This document shows positions 42,379 through 51,842 of a DNA stretch of 64,000 nt, piece by piece. The position numbers and the translations under genes were made by a program. The stretch is from an uncultured Erythrobacter sp. (GTDB lineage: Bacteria; Pseudomonadota; Alphaproteobacteria; Sphingomonadales; Sphingomonadaceae): positions 62,001 to 126,000 of the forward strand of contig CANNCL010000002.1 of the NCBI GenBank assembly GCA_947503155.1, in the 5' to 3' direction. Within the stretch, counting starts at the first letter, position 1; every line of letters begins with the position of its first letter. Below the pieces are notes generated by a model. It was not told where the DNA came from. It saw only the letters and a program-made list of their open reading frames with translations, and ran no database searches.

Positions 42379-42951
42379 ATGACTGATATTGCCCGCCTAA
42401 CCGATTTGATTGCACCTGAGGCGTCCGCGCTTGGGTTCGAATTGGTGCGCGTGAAGATGATGCCGTCAGAGGCAGGCGATGGCGGTGAGGCGTTGCAGAT
42501 CATGGCGGAAGACCCGGCGACCGGGCAGCTGGTGATTGAGCAATGCGCTGAGCTTTCACGCGCAGTATCTGCGATGATGGATGCGCGCGAAGAAGCCGGC
42601 GAATTGCTGATCGAGGGCGCTTATCACCTAGAAGTGTCGTCACCCGGAATTGATCGCCCGCTAACGCGCGAGAAAGATTTTGCCGATTGGGCAGGGCACG
42701 AAGCGCGGATAGTGATGGATAAAAGCTTCGGAGAGGCTTCAGGCACAAAACGTGTTTATAAAGGCGCGCTTATTGGTCTGACAGATGGTATGATCGCCAT
42801 CGATGATGCAAAAACGGGCGGGGCGTCGCTTCCCCGGGATCAAGTTCACAGTGCAAAGCTCGTCCTGACTGACGCGCTGATCGCTGCTACCAAACCGCTC
42901 GACACCGCTGGTGCCGATGAATTAATCGAAGACTCAGAAGAAAAGGCGTAA
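42379..42951 (+). CDS. rimP: Ribosome maturation factor RimP
   Basis: 190 residues from ATG 42379. N-terminal and C-terminal RimP domains are recognised by AELSRAVSAMMD and LEVSSPGIDRPLT. RimP assists 30S subunit assembly. It heads the rimP-nusA-ylxR-infB operon and is 6 bp from nusA. No Shine-Dalgarno sequence is present before the ATG, and a TATAAT box ends only eight bases upstream, which suggests leaderless or near-leaderless translation. Confidence 0.93.
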   Translation: MTDIARLTDLIAPEASALGFELVRVKMMPSEAGDGGEALQIMAEDPATGQLVIEQCAELSRAVSAMMDAREEAGELLIEGAYHLEVSSPGIDRPLTREKDFADWAGHEARIVMDKSFGEASGTKRVYKGALIGLTDGMIAIDDAKTGGASLPRDQVHSAKLVLTDALIAATKPLDTAGADELIEDSEEKA

Positions 42952-42957
42952 CAACTG

Positions 42958-44619
42958 ATGGCCAGTGCCATTTCCGCCAACAAGGCAGAATTGCTCGCAA
43001 TTGCGAAATCCGTAGCATCGGAAAAAATGATCGACGAATCGATCGTGATCGAAGCGATGGAAGAAGCGATCCAGAAATCGGCTCGTAACCGTTACGGTGC
43101 AGAGAACGACATCCGTGCAAAGCTCGATTCCGTAACCGGTGATCTGACGCTGTGGCGCGTAGTTGAAGTTGTCGAAGAGGTCGAAGACTACTTCAAACAG
43201 GTCGATTTGAAAGCGGCTGAAAAACTGCAAGAAGGCGCGGCAGTTGGCGATTTTATCGTTGATCCGCTGCCTCCTGTTGATCTGGGCCGTATCGACGCGC
43301 AATCTGCCAAGCAGGTGATCTTTCAGAAGGTCCGCGATGCGGAGCGGGAACGCCAGTTCGAAGAATTCAAGGATCGCGGCGGGGAAATTATCACCGGCGT
43401 GATTAAGTCGGTCGAATTCGGCCATGTGATCGTCAATCTGGGCCGCGCCGAAGGCGTGATCCGCCGCGATCAACAAATCCCGCGCGAAGCCGCCCGTCCA
43501 AACGAGCGTATCCGTGCGTTGATCAGCAAGGTGGAGCGCAACAATCGCGGTCCGCAAATCTTCCTGTCGCGCGCCGCGCCTGATTTCATGCGCAAATTGT
43601 TCGCACAAGAAGTACCCGAAATTTACGACGGCATTATCGAGATTAAAGCCGCCGCTCGCGATCCAGGTAGTCGCGCCAAGATCGGCGTAATCAGCCATGA
43701 CAGTTCGATCGACCCCGTCGGTGCCTGTGTTGGTATGAAGGGTAGCCGGGTTCAAGCCGTCGTGCAGGAATTGCAGGGCGAAAAAATCGACATCATTCCA
43801 TGGTCCGATGACATCGCGACCTTCGTCGTCAACGCATTGCAGCCGGCCACCGTGGCCCGTGTTGTGCTGGATGAAGAAGAAGGCCGGATCGAAGTGGTTG
43901 TGCCTGATGATCAGCTCAGCTTGGCCATCGGTCGCCGCGGTCAGAATGTCCGTCTTGCCAGTCAGTTGACCGGTCACCAGATCGACATCATGACCGAAGA
44001 AGAAGCGTCGGAAAAGCGCTCCAAGGAATTCGCCGAGCGTTCGAAAATGTTCGAAGAAGAATTGGACGTGGACGAAACGCTCTCACAGCTGCTCGTCGCA
44101 GAGGGTTTCGCGATGTTGGAAGAGGTCGCATATGTCGACAATTCCGAGCTTGCCGCGATTGAAGGCTTTGACGAAGAGCTGGGTGCAGAATTGCAAAGCC
44201 GCGCGGTCGAAGCGCTTGAGCGTCAGGAATCGACTCACCGCGAGGCCCGCCGCGAACTGGGCGTTGAGGATGCGATTGCAGACATCCCGCATCTCACCGA
44301 AGGCATGCTCGTTACTTTGGGCAAGGCCGGGATCAAAACACTGGACGATCTGGCTGATCTTGCGACCGACGAACTAATCGCCAAGAAGCGTGAAGCACCG
44401 CGTCGCCGCAACAACCCTGCAGACGGCCCGCCTATGCGGCGTCCGCCTCAGCGTGAGCAAGACAAGGGCGGTGTTCTGGGCGATTACGGCCTGAGCGAAG
44501 AGCAGGGCAACGAAATTATTATGGCTGCGCGCGCGCATTGGTTTGAGGATGAGGAGCCTGCTGCTCCCGCCGCTGAGCCTGACAATCAGGAGGCCGCAGA
44601 TGCGGACTCCACCCAATGA
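42958..44619 (+). CDS. nusA: Transcription termination/antitermination factor NusA
   Basis: 553 residues. Domains in order: NTD that contacts RNA polymerase (1-130), S1 (GEIITGVIKSVEFGHVIVNL, from about 141), two KH domains (DPVGACVGMKGSRVQ and LAIGRRGQNVRLASQ), then two C-terminal helix-hairpin-helix acidic repeats (LLVAEGFAMLEEVAY, TEGMLVTLGKAGIKTLDDLA). It ends in a basic-proline linker and an Ala/Glu-rich tail. It controls pausing, termination and ribosomal-RNA antitermination. The stop overlaps the ylxR start by 20 bp. Confidence 0.97.
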   Translation: MASAISANKAELLAIAKSVASEKMIDESIVIEAMEEAIQKSARNRYGAENDIRAKLDSVTGDLTLWRVVEVVEEVEDYFKQVDLKAAEKLQEGAAVGDFIVDPLPPVDLGRIDAQSAKQVIFQKVRDAERERQFEEFKDRGGEIITGVIKSVEFGHVIVNLGRAEGVIRRDQQIPREAARPNERIRALISKVERNNRGPQIFLSRAAPDFMRKLFAQEVPEIYDGIIEIKAAARDPGSRAKIGVISHDSSIDPVGACVGMKGSRVQAVVQELQGEKIDIIPWSDDIATFVVNALQPATVARVVLDEEEGRIEVVVPDDQLSLAIGRRGQNVRLASQLTGHQIDIMTEEEASEKRSKEFAERSKMFEEELDVDETLSQLLVAEGFAMLEEVAYVDNSELAAIEGFDEELGAELQSRAVEALERQESTHREARRELGVEDAIADIPHLTEGMLVTLGKAGIKTLDDLADLATDELIAKKREAPRRRNNPADGPPMRRPPQREQDKGGVLGDYGLSEEQGNEIIMAARAHWFEDEEPAAPAAEPDNQEAADADSTQ

Positions 44620-45337
44620 GAGCCTGACGTCCGACAACGCTGAAGCGCCCCGTTCCCCAGAGGCAGATGATGCTTCTGGGAGCGAGCGGCGCTGCGTCCT
44701 TTCCGGCGAGGTTCATCCTCGTGAGGAGTTAATCCGCCTTGCCATATCGCCAACCGGCGACGTGCTCCCCGATGTCGGCGCAAAGGCCCCCGGACGCGGC
44801 GCATGGATTGCGCCGGATCGTGCAGCGCTTGAAAGTGCGGTCGCTGATGGCCATTTGAAGCGGGCATTGATGCGAGCATTTAAGGGCGGCCCGGAAGGGG
44901 AGACCCTTTCCTACAGGGATGATTTACCGCAAGCGATCGAAGTTGCCCTAACCAAGAACCTTACCGATAGGTTGGGTCTTGAAATGCGCGGGGGCAATAT
45001 TGTGCTCGGCTCCGCTCGGATTGAAGAACAGGCGCGATCTGGGCAACTTGCGATGCTGTTGCATGCCAGGGACAGCAGAGAAGATGGGCGCAAAAAGCTC
45101 GATCAAGCTTGGCGCGTGGGCAGCGATGCAGAGGGTTCTGGTCAACGGGGAATGGTCTTGCCACTGGACCGTGGTGCGCTGTCTGTGGCATTGGGCCGAG
45201 AAAATGTCGTCCATTTGGGCGTTTCGGGCAGGAATGACGGACGGCGAAGAGCGTCATCTGCATCGGGCCGAGTAGGACAGGCGGTCATTCGCCTTTCGCG
45301 TTTTATGGGGAGCGATCCCCCCGAATTAGCGCCTTGA
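44600..45337 (+). CDS. YlxR-like RNA-binding protein (DUF448) with a C-terminal L7Ae-like region
   Basis: 245 residues from ATG 44600, which has a perfect AGGAGG six bases upstream inside the nusA end. The DUF448/YlxR domain (RRCVLSGEVHPREELIRLA, GRGAWI) is followed by a second domain (residues about 100-190) resembling the L7Ae-type YlxQ fold, so two neighbours of other bacteria seem fused here. YlxR is a nusA-infB operon protein proposed to bind RNA. The last 50 residues are Arg/Ser-rich. Confidence 0.88.
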   Translation: MRTPPNESLTSDNAEAPRSPEADDASGSERRCVLSGEVHPREELIRLAISPTGDVLPDVGAKAPGRGAWIAPDRAALESAVADGHLKRALMRAFKGGPEGETLSYRDDLPQAIEVALTKNLTDRLGLEMRGGNIVLGSARIEEQARSGQLAMLLHARDSREDGRKKLDQAWRVGSDAEGSGQRGMVLPLDRGALSVALGRENVVHLGVSGRNDGRRRASSASGRVGQAVIRLSRFMGSDPPELAP

Positions 45338-45410
45338 AGTAAGCATATTTTGCGCGCGGGGGCATTTCCCAGCGCGGCGACAGAGAATTTTTGAAGGACT
45401 GACGAGCTAG

Positions 45411-47969
45411 ATGAGCGACGAAACAGAAAAACCCGCCCGCAAACCACTGGGCCTTAAACGGCCAGTTGACGCAGGGGAGGTCAAACAGACCTTTAGCCAC
45501 GGCCGCACCAATAAGGTCGCGGTAGAGGTTAAGCGGCGCCGTAAGCTCCTGAAACCGGGTGAAACGCCGGAACCAGCGGCCGCGCCGGAACCAGAGGCGG
45601 CCCCAACGCCGGCCCCTGCGCCTGAACCGGCCCCAGCTCCGGTAGCGAAGAAAGCTGCGCCAAAACCTGCGCCAAAAGCGCCGGCGGGCGAAACCGCTCA
45701 AGAACGCGTTAAGCGGATGCAGCTCGAAGCAGAAGAAGACCGGCTGAAGACTGCTGAAGTGGCGCGTAAGCGCGAAGATCAGAAAGCGAAACAGGAAGCC
45801 GAAGACGAAAAGAAGCGCGCCGAAGAGAACCGCGCCCAAGAAAAACGCGCCGAATTGGATGCCAAGGAAGAGGCGAAGGCTGTTGCTGAGGCAGAGGTTG
45901 CCGCGAGCGAGGCCGAAGCCGCCGCAAGCGAAGCGCCTGCTGAAAAGGGTAGCCCAACGCCGGCTGCGCGCAAGTTTACACCGGTTGCCCGTCCAGAGCC
46001 AAAGCGCCCCGAGAAGAAGAAGAAGAAAGACGACAAGGGCAGCGCGCAAACCGATGGCGGTAAGGATAAGCGCCGTTCGGGTAAACTGACCGTTACCAAA
46101 GCGCTGAACGAGGATGAGGGCCGCCGCGCCCGCAGTCTCGCCGCGCTGAAACGTGCGCGGGAAAAAGAGCGCCGGATGCAAGGCGGCGGATCATCGAAGC
46201 CGCGCGAGAAACAAGTGCGCGATGTTATCGTGCCCGAAGCGATCACGGTTGGCGAATTGGCCAAGCGGATGGGCGAAAAGGGTGCTGACCTCGTCAAAGA
46301 ATTGTTCAATCTGGATATGATGGTCACCGTCAATCAGACGATTGATCAAGACACTGCAGAATTGCTCGTCGAACAATTTGGACACAATATTGAGAAGGTT
46401 TCGGCCGACGATATTGAGATCAAGGTTGAGGAAGATGTTGATCCAGAAGAGACGCTTGAAACGCGCCCTCCTGTGGTGACGATCATGGGCCATGTCGATC
46501 ACGGCAAGACGTCGCTGCTTGATGCGTTGCGCGGCGCCAATGTGACCAAAGGCGAAGCTGGCGGCATCACGCAACATATCGGCAGCTATCAAATTACTGC
46601 GAAGAACAAACAGGTCATTACTTTCCTTGATACGCCGGGTCACGCCGCGTTCACGGAAATGCGCCAACGCGGTGCGAATGTGACCGATATTGTTGTTCTG
46701 GTTGTCGCTGCGGATGACGGCATTATGCCGCAAACGATTGAGGCGATTAAGCACACGCAGGCGGCCGGGGTTCCGATGATCGTCGCGATCAACAAGATGG
46801 ATAAGCCAGAGGCGAACCCGGACAATATCCGGACGCGTTTGCTTGAACATGAAGTGATCGTGGAGAAAATGTCGGGCGAAGTGCAGGATGTCGAAGTTTC
46901 GGCAACCAAGGGCACTGGTCTTGATGAATTGGTTGAAGCGATCACCTCTCAGGCTGAATTGCTGGAACTCAGAGCCCGCCCTGACCGCGCCGCTGATGCG
47001 ACCGTGATCGAGGCGCAACTTGATAAAGGCCGCGGCCCTGTCGCGACCGTTCTGGTTACGCGCGGCACTTTGAAGCGCGGCGACACTTTCGTTGTTGGGA
47101 CAGAAAGAGGCCGTGTTCGCGCCATCGTGAATGATGCCGGTAAGCAGATCAAAGAAGCCGGGCCTTCGATGCCGGTTGAGGTGCTCGGCCTAGGCGGCGT
47201 ACCGTCAGCTGGTGATCAGATGACCGTTGTAGAGAACGAACAGCGCGCCCGTGAAGTGGCGCAATATCGCCGCGAAAAAGCGACCGAGCAGCGTACGGCT
47301 CTGGCTCCGACCAGCTTCGATACGATGTTCAACAATATGGCGTCTGATCTGATTGAATGGCCGGTTTTGGTGAAGGCGGACGTACAAGGTTCGGTCGAAG
47401 CGATCGTGACCGCGCTCCACAATATTTCAACCGACGATATCAAGGTGCGCGTTTTGCACGCCGGTGTTGGCGCGATTACCGAAAGCGATGTGACATTGGC
47501 TGCGGCTTCGGGCGCTCCGATCATTGGCTTCAACGTGCGTCCGAATGCCAAGGCGCGCGAACTGGTCAAACGCGACGGCGTGCGGATGATGTATTACGAT
47601 GTGATCTATCACCTCACCGAAGAAGTCGCGAAGGAAATGGCCGGCGAACTTGGCCCAGAACGCATCGAAACGGTTGTTGGCCGCGCCGATGTCAAAGAGG
47701 TCTTCAAGTCGGGCAAGAAAGACAAAGCGGCTGGTCTGCTCGTCACCGACGGCGTCATTCGCAAGGGGCTGCATGCACGCCTCACCCGCGAAGATGTCAT
47801 CGTTTCGGCGACCACAATCGCTTCGCTGCGGCGGTTTAAGGACGATGTGGATGAAATCCGTTCCGGCCTCGAATGCGGCGTGGTTCTCGAAGACACGAAT
47901 GACATCAAACCGGGCGATAGCTTGGAGGTCTTTGAGGTTGAACTGCGCGAGCGGACATTGGAGTTTTAA
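45411..47969 (+). CDS. infB: Translation initiation factor IF-2
   Basis: 852 residues. A charged, alanine/proline/glutamate-rich N-terminal region (about 45-240) precedes the IF2-N domain ([20 protein letters not shown]). The GTPase domain carries [22 protein letters not shown] and NKMD, and domains II to IV follow. It delivers initiator tRNA to the 30S subunit. The upstream gap of 73 bp has only a weak ribosome-binding site. Confidence 0.97.
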   Translation: MSDETEKPARKPLGLKRPVDAGEVKQTFSHGRTNKVAVEVKRRRKLLKPGETPEPAAAPEPEAAPTPAPAPEPAPAPVAKKAAPKPAPKAPAGETAQERVKRMQLEAEEDRLKTAEVARKREDQKAKQEAEDEKKRAEENRAQEKRAELDAKEEAKAVAEAEVAASEAEAAASEAPAEKGSPTPAARKFTPVARPEPKRPEKKKKKDDKGSAQTDGGKDKRRSGKLTVTKALNEDEGRRARSLAALKRAREKERRMQGGGSSKPREKQVRDVIVPEAITVGELAKRMGEKGADLVKELFNLDMMVTVNQTIDQDTAELLVEQFGHNIEKVSADDIEIKVEEDVDPEETLETRPPVVTIMGHVDHGKTSLLDALRGANVTKGEAGGITQHIGSYQITAKNKQVITFLDTPGHAAFTEMRQRGANVTDIVVLVVAADDGIMPQTIEAIKHTQAAGVPMIVAINKMDKPEANPDNIRTRLLEHEVIVEKMSGEVQDVEVSATKGTGLDELVEAITSQAELLELRARPDRAADATVIEAQLDKGRGPVATVLVTRGTLKRGDTFVVGTERGRVRAIVNDAGKQIKEAGPSMPVEVLGLGGVPSAGDQMTVVENEQRAREVAQYRREKATEQRTALAPTSFDTMFNNMASDLIEWPVLVKADVQGSVEAIVTALHNISTDDIKVRVLHAGVGAITESDVTLAAASGAPIIGFNVRPNAKARELVKRDGVRMMYYDVIYHLTEEVAKEMAGELGPERIETVVGRADVKEVFKSGKKDKAAGLLVTDGVIRKGLHARLTREDVIVSATTIASLRRFKDDVDEIRSGLECGVVLEDTNDIKPGDSLEVFEVELRERTLEF

Positions 47970-47990
47970 CTCCGATAGAGCTGGTTCGAT

Positions 47991-48425
47991 ATGAGCAACG
48001 CCTATTATCCTGATGATGCGGATGGCTCTCCGCACACGTCCCTCCTCGGGTCGGAGTTTTCCGATTACGACGAGGCGACGCAGACCGCGACCATGCGTTT
48101 CACGGTAAAACGTGAGATGACCACATGGCGCGGCGGGGTGCAGGGAGGCCTCGTTGCGGGTTATCTCGATGATGTGATGGGCTATGCCTATGTCGCGGCC
48201 ACTGGCGGCGAAATGGCGCCGCTTAATCTAGAGATTTCGATGAGCCTCATACGGTTGATCCCGGAAGGGCCGTTGATCGGCAAAGGCCGGGTGGTGAAAT
48301 CGGGGCGTAAGGTCATCTTCCTTGAGGGTGAGCTTTATTCCGAAGAGGGTAAATTGATGGCGCGCGCGACCTCGACAGCTTTGCCTACCCCGCGTCCATC
48401 CTCGACTGATTCTGGGATGGTGTAA
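47991..48425 (+). CDS. PaaI-family hotdog thioesterase
   Basis: 144 residues with a hotdog fold. WRGGVQGGLVAGYLDDVMGYA carries the catalytic region of the PaaI/YigI thioesterases. It probably hydrolyses acyl-CoA or aromatic CoA thioesters. It is an uncommon insertion between infB and rbfA, 21 bp from infB, and shares TAATG with the next gene. Its presence there gives no metabolic clue. Confidence 0.88.
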   Translation: MSNAYYPDDADGSPHTSLLGSEFSDYDEATQTATMRFTVKREMTTWRGGVQGGLVAGYLDDVMGYAYVAATGGEMAPLNLEISMSLIRLIPEGPLIGKGRVVKSGRKVIFLEGELYSEEGKLMARATSTALPTPRPSSTDSGMV

Positions 48426-48982
48426 TGCCCAAGCAAGGCAACCGCTATCTGGCGCTGTTAGGCAGCATCAATATTGGCGGCAACCGGGTCAAAATGGTCG
48501 ATCTGAAGGCGGCATTTGCGGCTGCGCTATTTGGTGATGTTATTACCGTTGCGGCGAGCGGGAATGTCATTTTGGATGGCAATTATGAGCCCGCCACGCT
48601 CGAGGTTCAGCTAGAGAATATCCTGAAAGATCAGTTCGGCTTTGATTCCTGCGTCATGGTACGCAGCGCAGCAGAAGTGCAATCGGCGATCGACGACAAT
48701 CCGTTTCACGGAACCGGCCCGCAGCATGGTTCAGACAAGATGGTGCATTCGATATTCCTAAGCCAGCAGCCGGAACAATCGCGCGCCGACACCTTGATCG
48801 CGGAACATGCGAGCAAGGGCAGCGAACGTCTCGCCTTGGGTGACCGGGTGCTGTATCTCGACTATGTTCACGGTGTCGGTGTCTCGGACCTGTCGAGCAA
48901 GGTTCTTCGGCGCAAGCTGGGGTGCCGAGGTACGGCGCGCAACATGAATTCGCTTAAAAACATACTTTCGAAAATGGGCTGA
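48425..48982 (+). CDS. DUF1697 domain protein
   Basis: 185 residues matching DUF1697: [21 protein letters not shown] at the start, ASGNVIL, then DDNPF near residue 99. The family is common in bacteria and uncharacterised. The start overlaps the preceding stop by one base, and rbfA follows after 4 bp, so it is translated with the translation-factor genes. No membrane segment or catalytic motif was seen. Confidence 0.85.
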   Translation: MPKQGNRYLALLGSINIGGNRVKMVDLKAAFAAALFGDVITVAASGNVILDGNYEPATLEVQLENILKDQFGFDSCVMVRSAAEVQSAIDDNPFHGTGPQHGSDKMVHSIFLSQQPEQSRADTLIAEHASKGSERLALGDRVLYLDYVHGVGVSDLSSKVLRRKLGCRGTARNMNSLKNILSKMG

Positions 48983-48986
48983 CACA

Positions 48987-49394
48987 TTGGCACACAAGCA
49001 AGATCACACCGCCGAACAGCAATCTGTCCGCGTTCTAAAAGTGGGCGAGCGGGTGCGGCATATCTTGTCCGAATTGCTCGCCCGGCAAGAGGTGCATGAC
49101 GAAGTGTTGAGCGCTTCGAATATTGCTGTGACCGAAGTTCGTCTCACGCCGGATCTGCGCAATGCCACCGCCTATGTGAAACCGTTGCTGGATAATGGCG
49201 AAGATGAAGTGGTGAAGGCTTTGCGCCAGAACACCGCCTTTCTCCAACGCGAAGTGGCCAAGCGGTTAGGTTTGAAATTCGCGCCTAAGCTAAAATTCCG
49301 CAAGGATGAGAGTTTCGCGGAGGCTGACCGGATTGAGGAATTGCTGCGTGATCCGATGGTGGCGCGCGATTTGGACGAAGGTGATGAAGCTTAA
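48987..49394 (+). CDS. rbfA: Ribosome-binding factor A
   Basis: 135 residues of the KH-type RbfA fold: [14 protein letters not shown] text in [18 protein letters not shown], then [17 protein letters not shown] and [14 protein letters not shown]. It assists late 16S rRNA processing and 30S maturation in the cold. The start is a TTG at 48987, 4 bp after DUF1697. No good ATG exists in frame, so low-efficiency initiation or coupling is likely. Confidence 0.92.
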   Translation: MAHKQDHTAEQQSVRVLKVGERVRHILSELLARQEVHDEVLSASNIAVTEVRLTPDLRNATAYVKPLLDNGEDEVVKALRQNTAFLQREVAKRLGLKFAPKLKFRKDESFAEADRIEELLRDPMVARDLDEGDEA

Positions 49395-49987
49395 CGCCGT
49401 ACCATCCGCGCGCTCAGCCGAATATTGACCGTGTTACCGACGATCAGCTGATAGCTGCGCATCCCGTAATCGCGCCGGTCAATCTTCATCTCCCCAGTGA
49501 ACGTTACAGCCTGTCCCCGTGCTGCTGTGGGGTCGCTTGCAAAGGTCACATCGAGCGATTCTGTCTGTGTGACGCCGCGCGCGGTCAATTCGCCTGTCAC
49601 CGTGCCGCGTGTTGGCGATGAAAGATCAAATGAACGACCGACAAACCGGATCGTAGGATACCGTTCGACCCAGAAAAACCGCTCTCCGCGAAGGCGCTCC
49701 AATGTCGTCGTATCGGGAGCCTCCAATGCAGCTGCATCGAAGGTCACATCGATCACCGCGCGTTCGGGCGCACCGGGAACGATGGTGACATTTCCTTGCA
49801 TCCTAGGGAAACGCGCGGTCTTGCTGGACACGCCGAAGAACGCGACGCGCGCGTTTACATCGCTCGCGCTGGCATCAAGCCGGTAATTGAGCGGGGCGTC
49901 CGATTGTGCGCCAATTCCGGCGGGCAAAGTAAGCGCGAGAAGCGCCACAATCGCGAGCCCGATATTCCGATATGTTTGTCTAATCAT
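49391..49987 (-). CDS. YceI-family periplasmic lipid-binding protein
   Basis: 198 residues with a signal peptide of about 27 residues. The YceI lipocalin-like barrel is evident in [38 protein letters not shown] and the [14 protein letters not shown] segment. Members bind isoprenoid quinones or similar lipids in a pocket; some are induced by stress or high pH. It is convergent with rbfA (4-bp overlap of stops) and follows the AbgT gene on the same strand. Confidence 0.88.
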   Translation of the reverse strand: MIRQTYRNIGLAIVALLALTLPAGIGAQSDAPLNYRLDASASDVNARVAFFGVSSKTARFPRMQGNVTIVPGAPERAVIDVTFDAAALEAPDTTTLERLRGERFFWVERYPTIRFVGRSFDLSSPTRGTVTGELTARGVTQTESLDVTFASDPTAARGQAVTFTGEMKIDRRDYGMRSYQLIVGNTVNIRLSARMVRR

Positions 49988-49989
49988 AA

Positions 49990-50040
49990 TTGCGGTGCAG
50001 CGCAGAGGGCATGGGCGTCACCATGCCCTCTCAACCGCAA
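49990..50040 (-). terminator. Large hairpin between the AbgT gene and yceI
   Basis: Inner perfect 11-bp stem AGAGGGCATGG (50004-50014) / CCATGCCCTCT (50021-50031), enclosed by an outer TTGCGGT (49990-49996) / ACCGCAA (50034-50040). It begins just past the transporter stop and reaches the yceI start. Without a T-tract it may be a terminator, an attenuator or an mRNA processing site. Confidence 0.5.
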
Positions 50041-50041
50041 C

Positions 50042-51694
50042 CTAATTGACAATGCCTGCACCCGCCGTACCCGGCAAAGCGTAGGCAACCGGCGCATCCG
50101 GGCCAAGCGGCAGGCCGAGATAGAACCAGATCACGATCAACAGCGTGCCGGAAATCAGCAGGAAGATCGAATAGGGCAACATCATCGCTGTCAGACTGCC
50201 TAGTCCAAAATCGCGCTGCCAACGCTGAGCAAAGACGAGGATCAGTGGGAAATAGACCATTAGCGGCGTGATAATATTGGTCGCGCTATCGCCGACACGG
50301 TATGCGGCAGTTGCGCCTTCCGGGCTAATCCCCAGCAACATAAGCATCGGAACGAGGATCGGCGCAAGCAGCGCCCATTTGGCGCTAGCCGAGCCCACGA
50401 ATAGGTTAAGCAAAGCCGCAAACAGCACCATCAGGCCGAGAACGATCGGCAATGGCAGGCCAGTTGATTGGATCGCATCGGCGCCGTGCACAGCGGAAAT
50501 CAAACCGAGGTTTGACCAATTGAACATCGCAACGAAATGCGCGGCGGCAAAAGCCAGGACAAGGTAATAACCCATATCCTTCATCGATTCCGCCATCATA
50601 TTCACAAGATCGCGGTGGTCTTTGATGGAACCCGAAGCTCGGCCATACGCCCAGCCGGTGAGCAAGAAGAGCAAGAAGAACGCGGCCACCAAAGATTGAT
50701 AGAGCGGGCGCAATTGGGTGTGGATCGAACAATCGCCGGCTGGAACACCGTCACAAGCAGCCTCATTCACAAGAGGCGTTCCGGGGCCGAAGGTCATTAG
50801 CAACCAAAGCCCGATCACAAACAAGGCCGCGAGGCCTGCATGGCGAAGGCCCTTGGCCGCAAGCGGTCCATCCTGCGCAGTCGGATCAGGGCTTAGGTCG
50901 CTGCCATCATTGCCGGCGGATGCACCCCCGGTCCACGGGCCAAGCCGCGGTTCAATGATCCGGTCGGTGACATACCAAATGATCGGCAAGAACAGGAGCG
51001 TCATTGCGGAAATGAAGTACCAATTGCCCGCGATATTAGCCGTCCATGTGGGGTCGAGCATACTCGCGCCCACTGCTTCTTCGGTAATCCCGAACAGCAA
51101 GGCATCAAGTTGACCCGGAGAGATATTGGCTGAAAAGCCGCCGGAAACCCCGGCAAACGCCGCCGCGATCCCGGCCATCGGATGGCGTCCGGCGGCTGCA
51201 AACAGGATGCCTGCCAACGGAATGAGCACAACATAGCCCGCATCCGCCGCATGATTGCCCAGCATAGCGACCAAAGCGACCACCGGGGTCAGCAGAGCCT
51301 TTGGCGCGCTTTTTACCGCACTCGCCATGCCAGCGGCGAAAAAGCCCGACCGTTCGGCCACACCCGCGCCTAGCATCACCACAAGGACATAACCCAAGGG
51401 GTGAAAATGGGTGAATGTCTTGGGCATTTCGACCCAAAGACGTTGAATATTGTCAGCCGAAAGCAGGCTTACCGCTTCGATCTGAAGCGGTGCGCCGGTC
51501 CCCTCGTCGAGCGAGGTTGGGTGTAGGGCAGAGACCCCCGCCAATTCGCTGATGATCGATACAAGGACCAAGGCGAAGATCAGATAGAAGAACAAAAATA
51601 CCGGATCAGGCAGCTTATTGCCGCTGCGTTCAATCCACCCAAGAAAGCCAGTCATGCCTTCTGGTTTAGCCGTTTCTGGTGCGGCAGATGCCAT
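50042..51694 (-). CDS. AbgT-family transporter
   Basis: 550 residues, about a dozen membrane helices, from ATG 51694 (GGGGAAC upstream). AbgT-family features include the N-terminal GWIERSGNKLPDPVFLFFYL and the SGGFSANISPGQLDALLFG loop. E. coli AbgT takes up p-aminobenzoyl-glutamate; other members (YdaH, MtrF) export sulfonamides. No abgAB hydrolase genes are near, so the substrate is open. It is divergent from tdk, with repeated palindromes in between. Confidence 0.92.
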   Translation of the reverse strand: MASAAPETAKPEGMTGFLGWIERSGNKLPDPVFLFFYLIFALVLVSIISELAGVSALHPTSLDEGTGAPLQIEAVSLLSADNIQRLWVEMPKTFTHFHPLGYVLVVMLGAGVAERSGFFAAGMASAVKSAPKALLTPVVALVAMLGNHAADAGYVVLIPLAGILFAAAGRHPMAGIAAAFAGVSGGFSANISPGQLDALLFGITEEAVGASMLDPTWTANIAGNWYFISAMTLLFLPIIWYVTDRIIEPRLGPWTGGASAGNDGSDLSPDPTAQDGPLAAKGLRHAGLAALFVIGLWLLMTFGPGTPLVNEAACDGVPAGDCSIHTQLRPLYQSLVAAFFLLFLLTGWAYGRASGSIKDHRDLVNMMAESMKDMGYYLVLAFAAAHFVAMFNWSNLGLISAVHGADAIQSTGLPLPIVLGLMVLFAALLNLFVGSASAKWALLAPILVPMLMLLGISPEGATAAYRVGDSATNIITPLMVYFPLILVFAQRWQRDFGLGSLTAMMLPYSIFLLISGTLLIVIWFYLGLPLGPDAPVAYALPGTAGAGIVN

Positions 51695-51763
51695 ATTCGT
51701 GTTCCCCGTAGAATATCGTCCTGATCTAGGATGGCTAGCATTGCGGATCGCAGCTGTCACAGG

Positions 51764-51787
51764 GATTAATCACATTGATGATTAATC
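51764..51787. promoter_or_regulatory. Two direct copies of the palindrome GATTAATC
   Basis: GATTAATC occurs at 51764-51771 and 51780-51787, centres 16 bp apart, in the shared promoter region of the AbgT gene and tdk. Each copy is itself symmetrical. Such spacing suits cooperative binding of a dimeric repressor on one DNA face. The regulator is unknown. Confidence 0.4.
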
Positions 51788-51842
51788 AACAGGTCGATTG
51801 CCGGACTTCCCTTGCGGCGATCTCGGTGCAAAGGTTCGCTCT

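Noticed and set aside
42934..43977. Long minus-strand open frame of 347 codons opposite nusA
   Set aside because: It mirrors the nusA coding frame on the other strand, has no ribosome-binding site and its composition follows nusA codons. GC-rich genes commonly create such shadows.
45303..46181. Minus-strand open frame of 292 codons opposite the IF-2 N terminus
   Set aside because: Arg/Phe/Leu-rich translation of the repetitive IF-2 N-terminal region; no protein-like domains or start signal.
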